A program made the translations under genes and the position numbers. A stretch of 20,806 bases of DNA from a virus: IMG/VR virus record IMGVR_UViG_3300035698_005866, positions 1-20,806 of that record, one strand, 5' to 3'. Below are positions 16,408 to 20,806 of the stretch, piece after piece (positions within the stretch are counted from its first letter, which is position 1; every line of letters starts with the position of its first letter). Below the pieces are notes generated by a model that saw only the letters and a program-made list of their open reading frames with translations, did no database searches and was not told where the DNA came from.

Positions 16408-18244
16408 CACAATCTCCGTAATATTTTGCAACGTCTAAGTCACAACTAAGTGGTAAGTCTTTGGCCCATGGTGGACTCCAACACATCGAAGTGCGAACAA
16501 GCGACTTGGCTTTTTCTACAACGGCGATGTCTTGAGGGATGACTAGTACAAGTGAGTCATGCACCGTCAAACGTATAGGGTATGTTTTTTGTATTTTTAG
16601 CATTTGGTCTGCCATTACTATTTTAGCAAGTGCTTGGCAAATATTCTCAACTAGTTTACCACCATATATTCTGGTAGCCCCCTTGTTGCCCATGTACTTA
16701 TATTGCTCTCCTTTGTCGGTACGTTCTGATACGTGTAGTGAGGGGTAGAACTGCACTAACCCGTTAGGGAGTAGTATACCTTCACGCTCAGGCAATACAG
16801 TAAGCACACCCTCTCGGCCAAATGGTAGCGCCTTACCCTTTGCAAGTGCGGCGATGACATCATTACCCCGATACCATAACTTAACGATGTTCTTATATGT
16901 GGCTCTATATGTGCGCACTATCTTAGTAGACTCTTGCAGTGATATGAGAACGCCGGCTTGCGCCCGCAACTGGTCTCGAAACTTCTCAGCACCCATCCCA
17001 TATCCGCATCCGAGAATACACATCTTACCAATAAATCTTTCGGCGGGCGTGATTTTAGATTCTGGTTTATTATAGATGCGACTAGCCATACTGATGTACA
17101 CATCGTCACCACGTAGGAACGCGTTAACAAGCTCATGCTCCCCTGCCAACCACGCAACTATGCGCGCCTCGATTTGTGCCGAGTCAGCCACCAAGCATAA
17201 ATAGCCCTCAGGCGCACGGATAGTACGCTTCAATATCTTACCATTCGCGCCCCGACTGGGTAGGTTTTGCAGGTTGATTTTGTCTGTGCCACCCCATCTT
17301 CCGGTGTGTGCGGCGTAGTAGCTTATAGGCCCCGGGAGAAGTCCACGCTCTGCTATACCTATAAACCTCTCAGTACGTGTTTCTTCTAGCGTTGATTTAT
17401 TACCGAGTCTGGCGTTCGCAAGTGCTTGTACTACCTCGTTGTCATGGTCAAGTAGTTCTTTAAATCCGTCGTCCGTCTTAGCAAATGCAAATGCGGTCTT
17501 ACCTGTTTTCAGGCTTATCTTCGTGGGGGGTTCGATGCCTTCGGCGCGTAACAACTCAGCAAACTTGTTGTTACTCATAAGGTCTTTTTTATCCACCCCT
17601 GCTTCGGCAAGTAGTTCGGCTTTGCGCCGTTTGACACCAACAAGGTGGTTCTCTAATCGTTCTTCGTTCAGCTCAAGTATGGGGTTTGTAAACATCTTAA
17701 GCGTCATATCTATAACACCGAGTTCCTTTTTAGGGAACCCATGCTTCATATAATACCTAAACAAGCCATAGGTTAAATCACAGTCAAGGATACAATAGTC
17801 ACCATACCTTGCTAGTTCTACTTCGGAAAAGTCCAACCGTCTTTTACCAAGTGCATGTATAACCTCGTCACCCTTAGCTTGATTAAGGTGTCTTTCTGCT
17901 TGCTTAGCGAGTGAGTGACGCATGTGTAAGCCGTTATGCGCCCGAGACATAAGCATAGTATCAGCAAGGCGTTTAGGGCGAATACCAAAATGCCAACTAA
18001 GAATAGCCCCGTCAAAAATAGTATTTTGGCCGAGTAGTACAGCATTATCCCAATCAAACGAATGTAGGTATTCATATATCTCAGCCTTAGTGCCACTGGC
18101 CCACTCTGTCTCTCCATCATTTACTTTTACTCCTACGCCTATCACCTCAAACTGCGGGTCACGTATATATGCTTCGGTTGTCATCTTGCTAAGTGAGTAC
18201 TCTTTACTGTAAAAAGTTTCAAAGTCGAGGGTTATTAGGTTCAC
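16400..18244 (-). CDS. Family A DNA polymerase with 3'-5' exonuclease
   Basis: The 614-residue replicative polymerase has an N-terminal DnaQ-like proofreading domain (DFE at 7-9; QNTIFD to D78; YCILD with D154) and a polymerase domain with TGRWGG (314-319), motif A DSAQIEAR (354-361), motif B R403-x3-K407-x3-L411-x3-YG (415-416) and motif C HDS (562-564). The 5' nuclease domain of bacterial Pol I is lacking, as is common in phages. L411 aligns with E. coli F762 and S564 with the E883 carboxylate, both noteworthy. The start is GTG (18244), overlapping the preceding stop as GTGA, so translation is probably coupled; GGTGA lies upstream. It is followed at once by the Cas4-like nuclease. Confidence 0.95.
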   Translation of the reverse strand: MNLITLDFETFYSKEYSLSKMTTEAYIRDPQFEVIGVGVKVNDGETEWASGTKAEIYEYLHSFDWDNAVLLGQNTIFDGAILSWHFGIRPKRLADTMLMSRAHNGLHMRHSLAKQAERHLNQAKGDEVIHALGKRRLDFSEVELARYGDYCILDCDLTYGLFRYYMKHGFPKKELGVIDMTLKMFTNPILELNEERLENHLVGVKRRKAELLAEAGVDKKDLMSNNKFAELLRAEGIEPPTKISLKTGKTAFAFAKTDDGFKELLDHDNEVVQALANARLGNKSTLEETRTERFIGIAERGLLPGPISYYAAHTGRWGGTDKINLQNLPSRGANGKILKRTIRAPEGYLCLVADSAQIEARIVAWLAGEHELVNAFLRGDDVYISMASRIYNKPESKITPAERFIGKMCILGCGYGMGAEKFRDQLRAQAGVLISLQESTKIVRTYRATYKNIVKLWYRGNDVIAALAKGKALPFGREGVLTVLPEREGILLPNGLVQFYPSLHVSERTDKGEQYKYMGNKGATRIYGGKLVENICQALAKIVMADQMLKIQKTYPIRLTVHDSLVLVIPQDIAVVEKAKSLVRTSMCWSPPWAKDLPLSCDLDVAKYYGDCDA

Positions 18245-18633
18245 TTGTTGTCACCATTGTACTTACGTTCTTCAAGTATGGCGATGCGATGTTCAGCAAG
18301 TTCTGCGACTGCGGGGTCTCTATCACCACACAGCATAACAAGTCTAGCGTAGGGCAAGTGTTCATTAGCCGCCGCGAATCTACGGCTCACATCATGTTCG
18401 CTATTAGCTAACTCTAACATCACCGGTACTATCATTTCTGATACGCCACCTAGTATTAAATGTAGGTTATTAACGATTTCCGTCGGTAATTTGTGTACCA
18501 CCTCATCAACCATGAGGGAGTCGAACTGGGTCCCACGTATGCCCCACGTATCTCCGGCATTTACGCCCGATGTACCTCTGGCATTACGATGCGAAAGTAT
18601 TTGCTCCAACTTGCTATTGTTTGTTATTGCCAT
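18241..18633 (-). CDS. Helical-repeat (HEAT/LRV-like) protein of unknown function
   Basis: The 130-residue product from ATG 18633 is favoured over an earlier ATG at 18654 because GGAGA lies five bases before it. The C-terminal half, DVSRRFAAANEHLPYARLVMLCGDRDPAVAELAEHR, matches the loose consensus of variant leucine-rich or HEAT repeats (residue pattern A-x-x-x-LP-x-x-L-x-x-L-x-x-D-x-D-x-x-V). The N-terminal part is Ser/Asn/Gly-rich and probably flexible. Such repeats are usually protein-binding. The GTGA overlap with the polymerase gene suggests equal and coupled expression, so a polymerase partner or processivity accessory is a reasonable but unproven idea. Confidence 0.6.
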   Translation of the reverse strand: MAITNNSKLEQILSHRNARGTSGVNAGDTWGIRGTQFDSLMVDEVVHKLPTEIVNNLHLILGGVSEMIVPVMLELANSEHDVSRRFAAANEHLPYARLVMLCGDRDPAVAELAEHRIAILEERKYNGDNK

Positions 18634-18889
18634 AGTGTTCTCCGTTATTACCATTTTGCCCTATGATGTCAATACGCTCCTCAGTATCAGGCCACACCAT
18701 ACTCTCTATGTGCCTATCTGATGTAGATATACCCATCCGTACCATCTTACTCCGTATGTTTGCAGGTTTACGTGTGTTGAAGAAGGCATACACCTCCGGC
18801 ATTGACTTACCTATATTTCGCATGGTTAGCAACTGCTTTTCATCTACAGCCGTCCACGCTTTATACCCCTTACTATTCGGTCGCTTCAT
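18614..18889 (-). CDS. GcrA/Myb(SANT)-like DNA-binding protein
   Basis: The 91-residue protein has an N-terminal domain WTAVDEKQLLTMRNIGKSMP followed by FNTRKPANIRSKMVRMGIS, which fits the three-helix GcrA or Myb-like pattern: an initial W, a hydrophobic helix, G-K-S before the second helix, and R-x4-IRSK-x-x-R-x-GI in the recognition helix. The C-terminus is short and Asn/Gly-rich. The start has GGAAGG just upstream and overlaps the preceding stop as ATGA; its 3' end overlaps the next gene by 20 bases. A transcriptional regulator or small origin-binding factor is likely; the exact target cannot be read from sequence. Confidence 0.65.
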   Translation of the reverse strand: MKRPNSKGYKAWTAVDEKQLLTMRNIGKSMPEVYAFFNTRKPANIRSKMVRMGISTSDRHIESMVWPDTEERIDIIGQNGNNGEHYGNNKQ

Positions 18890-19275
18890 CTACCTTCCCC
18901 AGAAAAATTAAAAAGTTTTGGTGCATCTATATGGATGAGTTTACTATCCATCAGAGGATAGTATATTTTATGTTCATCACGCGGCCAGAGGTATCTGCCA
19001 GTAGTTCTAGGTAAAAGCAAATCATCATAACGATACTCAGTGGGCTTAACAGGAAACAAACTGATATAGTCTGGTGGTATCTCAATCACCTGTACCGTGC
19101 CACTAGGCTTACCGGCGAGGGGTTGCGTGATAACGTGTGGTGGCGCATGCTTAGTACCACAACAGCAACAGCAACAGCTAGTCCAATCTTTAACATAAAG
19201 GATTAGCAGGAAAACAGCTATGAGTAGTAAACCCACAGCTTTGCACTTGTTGTTAAACTTGTCTTGTTTAGTCAT
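18886..19275 (-). CDS. One-helix membrane protein with six consecutive cysteines
   Basis: The 129-residue protein has a basic N-terminus (K3, K6, K10, K12), one hydrophobic helix (about 13-28) and then SCCCCCCG (C34-C39), encoded by alternating TGT and TGC codons. By the positive-inside rule the N-terminus stays in the cytoplasm, and the Pro/Tyr-rich C-terminal part (with IEIPPDYISLF, LPRTTGRYLWPRD) lies in the periplasm, so the cysteines sit at the outer face of the membrane. They may bind metal, form disulfides or be lipidated; no lipobox is present. I recognise no family. It stands between a 41-residue membrane protein and a DNA-binding protein in the same operon. The ribosome site is weak (GGGCG). 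Confidence 0.7.
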   Translation of the reverse strand: MTKQDKFNNKCKAVGLLLIAVFLLILYVKDWTSCCCCCCGTKHAPPHVITQPLAGKPSGTVQVIEIPPDYISLFPVKPTEYRYDDLLLPRTTGRYLWPRDEHKIYYPLMDSKLIHIDAPKLFNFSGEGR

Positions 19276-19278
19276 TTT

Positions 19279-19404
19279 TTACGCCCTAACCAACCACGCT
19301 ATGGCCATCATAATAAAGAACACCACCATAAACATTTCACCTATCCCTGCGAATAGTAATGCCACGGTTACAAATACTGCACTCACTAGCAATCTCTCGT
19401 TCAT
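19279..19404 (-). CDS. 41-residue two-helix membrane protein
   Basis: A small ORF begins at ATG 19404 with a strong AAGGAG nine bases upstream and ends at TAA 19281-19279. It starts as ATGA over the previous stop. The product is almost wholly hydrophobic: one helix at about 5-20 and another at about 25-39, separated by GIGEM, with a short basic N-terminus and a terminal Arg. Size and two-helix hairpin layout resemble small holins or holin-like proteins, but there is no endolysin beside it and its place in the early operon fits an inner-membrane accessory or superinfection protein equally well. Confidence 0.65.
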   Translation of the reverse strand: MNERLLVSAVFVTVALLFAGIGEMFMVVFFIMMAIAWLVRA

Positions 19405-19616
19405 TTTGATAACTCCTTAGTTATATTTTGAGACCACTGCTTTTGTTTTTCGATTGACTCCCAATTATCGTGGATGGTGTTTCTCTTAAACACTACTTTA
19501 CTAAACCACGTAGTTCTCTCGGTGTCATAGTAATAAGTTGTCATATAACAACGTTCGGTTGCTTTCCACATATTAAAAGAAAACTCAAGTCTTGCTATAA
19601 ATTGCTTAAAAGTCAT
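19401..19616 (-). CDS. 71-residue hypothetical protein
   Basis: The start ATG 19616 follows ACCGGAGAG at five bases, within the second copy of the palindrome leader. The product is rich in aromatic residues and Lys (three consecutive Tyr near residue 28, three Trp in all), with no membrane helix and no known motif. It overlaps the next gene by four bases. I do not recognise it. Its expression may be controlled by the palindrome that lies just before its ribosome site, in the same way as the SNF2 helicase. Confidence 0.6.
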   Translation of the reverse strand: MTFKQFIARLEFSFNMWKATERCYMTTYYYDTERTTWFSKVVFKRNTIHDNWESIEKQKQWSQNITKELSK

Positions 19617-19622
19617 TTTTAC

Positions 19623-19655
19623 TCTCCGGTTTAATAGTAGGGAATCCCTACTATT
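19623..19655 (-). promoter_or_regulatory. Palindrome plus ribosome-site leader, copy 2
   Basis: A 23-base palindrome with one central base (19633-19655, core AGTAGGGATTCCCTACT) overlaps the TAG stop of the secreted-protein gene. Next, read leftward, comes AAACCGGAGAG, the ribosome site of the 71-residue gene. The 30-base block 19623-19652 matches copy 1 at 28 positions, with one change at the palindrome centre and one in the spacer. The RNA form is a 10-bp stem with a three-base loop. Confidence 0.75.
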
Positions 19656-19959
19656 TGAGTTCAGTTATACACATCTTAAATACGTTGTTCGCGAAGTCTG
19701 CGACTGCTTCATCTCTCCCTGCTTGTGTCATTCGCACGTGAGTTTCAAAGGCGTAGTCGATAACAGCAATAACAAGGGAGTTACCGCCTACTAAAGCATA
19801 CATCTCAGCCATCGACATGCCACTTTGCCTCGCCACCATAATATTCTTAGCTGACTTACTCAACTCAGTGCATGTTATTATTGTACTCTCTGGTAGTGTT
19901 TCTGCTGCTGATAGAAATGAACAGCCAATTAATATTGTTGCTAAAATAGTATTTTTCAT
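19651..19959 (-). CDS. Small secreted (periplasmic) protein
   Basis: The 102-residue protein has a typical signal peptide: M-K-N, a hydrophobic core TILATILIGCSFL and a probable cleavage after SAA (residue 19). LIGC at 10-13 formally matches a lipobox, but Cys13 would leave a very short leader, so type I cleavage is preferred. The mature part is helical with C30 and C97 able to form a disulfide, and a motif AKNIMVARQSGMSMAEMY that resembles a recurrent family of small exported phage and bacterial proteins of unknown function. The ribosome site GGAGAG is fused to the stop of the previous gene (GGAGAGTAAAAATG), implying coupling. It may act in the envelope during infection, for example in superinfection exclusion (inference). 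Confidence 0.75.
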   Translation of the reverse strand: MKNTILATILIGCSFLSAAETLPESTIITCTELSKSAKNIMVARQSGMSMAEMYALVGGNSLVIAVIDYAFETHVRMTQAGRDEAVADFANNVFKMCITELK

Positions 19960-19961
19960 TT

Positions 19962-20198
19962 TTACTCTCCGGTGTGTAGTGTTATTGCCTTGTCTGACAG
20001 GTGTTTGATTTTAATCTTAGTACGTGTTGACACGAAACTGTGTGATATTCTGGGACTGCATCCATAATACGCCTTGGTGAAATCCCCGACGAATATTTCC
20101 ATGTCTCGTAGTTTGGCATAGCCCCTTTCTATTTTGGCCACGTGTAATACTTGTGTAATATTATTTTGTAATATACAGGCTGTGTTTTTATACACCAT
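19962..20198 (-). CDS. 78-residue hypothetical protein
   Basis: The start at ATG 20198 gives 78 residues and an 11-base overlap with the preceding gene; an upstream ATG at 20243 would give 93 residues and a longer overlap. Neither has a clear ribosome site, so coupling to the previous gene is likely. The product is basic (many Lys and Arg, IKIKHLSDKAITLH at the end) with two Cys, and has no recognised motif. Its final codons GGA GAG form the ribosome site for the secreted protein. DNA or RNA contact is possible from the charge but cannot be claimed. Confidence 0.55.
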   Translation of the reverse strand: MVYKNTACILQNNITQVLHVAKIERGYAKLRDMEIFVGDFTKAYYGCSPRISHSFVSTRTKIKIKHLSDKAITLHTGE

Positions 20199-20505
20199 CA
20201 AACCGTTTTTCAGCAATAACTTTTGAAATAGTATGGATCGCATAGTGTTTACTTAGCCGATTAATTTCTTCCTGTATTTCAGCTTCAATTAACCCCTTAA
20301 CTTGGTCAGATTCAAAAATTAAGCTTTTTTTAATTTCTTCGACAATTTCAGGATCATCAAGCAAGGCTATGATCACCTTTTCAACCTTACGCCTCATAGC
20401 GTCCCTCACTCCTAAATTTATACCCTCGTTTAACTTTCTTTTAAACTTAGTGTCAGTTAGCGCTTTGGCCATTGTCTCTTCTGGTAAATCAAATGTTATT
20501 TTCAT
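20188..20505 (-). CDS. 105-residue helical charged protein, function unknown
   Basis: The ATG at 20505 is preceded by AGGAG at seven bases. After a short strand (MKITFDLPE) the product is a series of charged amphipathic helices (KALTDTKFKRKLNEG, VEKVIIALLDDPEIVEEIKKS, LIEAEIQEEINRLSKHY) with no cysteine. The pattern resembles small scaffold or coiled-coil phage proteins, but no family is recognised. Stop and start overlap neighbours on both sides. Lys/Glu content and lower GC than the polymerase genes are visible, as is common in early accessory genes. Confidence 0.65.
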   Translation of the reverse strand: MKITFDLPEETMAKALTDTKFKRKLNEGINLGVRDAMRRKVEKVIIALLDDPEIVEEIKKSLIFESDQVKGLIEAEIQEEINRLSKHYAIHTISKVIAEKRFDGV

Positions 20506-20546
20506 TTTACACTCCTAACGTGTTTCGTTTTACGGTCATACTTCAT
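20502..20546 (-). CDS. Candidate 14-codon leader mini-ORF
   Basis: ATG at 20546 with GAGGG eight bases upstream encodes the basic peptide MKYDRKTKHVRSVK and ends as ATGA on the start codon of the 105-residue gene. The precise overlap and reasonable ribosome site are the only evidence; it may act as a translational coupler, or be chance. Confidence 0.25.
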   Translation of the reverse strand: MKYDRKTKHVRSVK

Positions 20547-20683
20547 TACTCAAACCCTCGTTTAATTGTTTCAATAATCGGTCACGCTCACTTATTAAGT
20601 CAGCAACCTTCGCCTCAATCTCTTGAATGCTTTCTTTCAATATCTTCTTCTGTGTTTTTGTCTGTGTATAAAGTTTTATTCAT
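20536..20683 (-). pseudogene. Small coiled-coil ORF, apparently frameshifted
   Basis: ATG 20683 has a strong ribosome site (AAGGAG seven bases upstream), yet its frame ends after 22 codons at 20615. The +1 frame is open from 20679 to TGA 20536 and encodes ILKESIQEIEAKVADLI and SERDRLLKQLNEGLSNEV, a typical short leucine-zipper-like coiled coil, without its own ATG. Joining both frames near 20670 would give a sensible protein of about 48 residues. Explanations are a one-base indel (mutation or assembly error in the A/T-rich start), a programmed +1 shift, or a TTG start at 20640. The function of the protein is unknown. Confidence 0.5.
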
Positions 20684-20687
20684 TGTC

Positions 20688-20804
20688 TTACTCCTTATTT
20701 ACTAAATTCCACAGGTTACTGACGTAATTTTCAAACTTGAAAGTGTCGTAGTTCAAATCTGTGTTTACGTTTATTGATATATCGGCATCACAATCTTTGC
20801 ACAT
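20688..20804 (-). CDS. Small Cys-containing ORF at window edge, probably 5' partial
   Basis: A frame open to the right edge has an ATG at 20804 and stops at TAA 20690-20688. The visible product is 38 residues, starting MCKDCDADISINVNTD, with a CxxC pair that could be half of a zinc site. The ribosome site upstream, if any, lies outside the window, so the gene may begin further right. Its last codons (AAG GAG TAA) carry the ribosome site of the following coiled-coil ORF, which shows the same tight packing as the rest of the operon. Confidence 0.45.
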   Translation of the reverse strand: MCKDCDADISINVNTDLNYDTFKFENYVSNLWNLVNKE

Positions 20805-20806
20805 CA

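Noticed and set aside
18643-18671. Perfect TTGACA followed at 17 bases by AATAAC, read leftward
   Set aside because: The -10 is only 4 of 6, it lies inside the 91-residue coding sequence and a start from it would cut off the ribosome site of the next gene.
19651-19959. Lipoprotein, suggested by LIGC at residues 10-13
   Set aside because: The leader before Cys13 would be too short and a good type I cleavage site follows at residue 19.

Overview
The window looks like part of the genome of a tailed double-stranded DNA bacteriophage (or a prophage of one) that infects a Gram-negative bacterium. No host gene, rRNA, tRNA, integrase, insertion sequence or CRISPR array is visible. Genes are tightly packed, with 4 to 11 base overlaps and short extended Shine-Dalgarno sites of the form CGGAG(A). 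There are two opposed gene blocks: a rightward virion block (3-8906) and a leftward replication and early block (9007 to the window end). The protein set (Family A polymerase with Leu at the position of E. coli Phe762, PrimPol-helicase, SNF2 helicase, Cas4/RecB-like nuclease, giant virion polyprotein) resembles environmental podovirus-type and related phages. The host cannot be named from this sequence.

Rightward block. The first gene is cut by the window edge. It encodes a proline-rich, then coiled-coil, probably virion-associated protein. It is followed at once by a 2259-residue giant protein with a glycine/alanine-rich hydrophobic segment, a Lys/Ala/Pro-rich repetitive linker, a HEATH zinc metallopeptidase motif and a C-terminal region resembling LPD38-type polyvalent proteins. 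This architecture is typical of phage proteins that travel in the virion and enter the cell with the DNA. Its stop codon is followed by a hairpin whose T-tract faces the leftward operon, so it is the terminator of that operon.

Leftward block, in order of transcription from the right edge: a Cys-containing small ORF cut or nearly cut by the edge; a small coiled-coil ORF that appears frameshifted; a 14-codon mini-ORF; helical and hypothetical small proteins; a secreted protein; a 71-residue protein; a 41-residue two-helix membrane protein; a one-helix membrane protein with six consecutive cysteines; a GcrA/Myb-like DNA-binding protein; a HEAT/LRV-like protein; DNA polymerase A; a PD-(D/E)XK nuclease with Fe-S-type cysteines; a basic HNH-derived protein; and an SNF2 helicase. 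A good sigma70 promoter at the end of the helicase gene then drives a coiled-coil protein, an HTH protein, a Cys4 protein with an SSB-like acidic tail, a PrimPol-helicase and a last small gene.

The replication genes fit a self-sufficient replisome: PrimPol-helicase for priming and unwinding, polymerase with proofreading, a putative single-strand-binding protein, SNF2 helicase and nuclease for remodelling or recombination. The most unusual signals are a 28/30-identical palindrome-plus-ribosome-binding-site leader used at two places, a shared acidic C-terminal motif on two neighbouring proteins, the metallopeptidase giant protein, and the cluster of envelope-targeted small proteins between the early genes.
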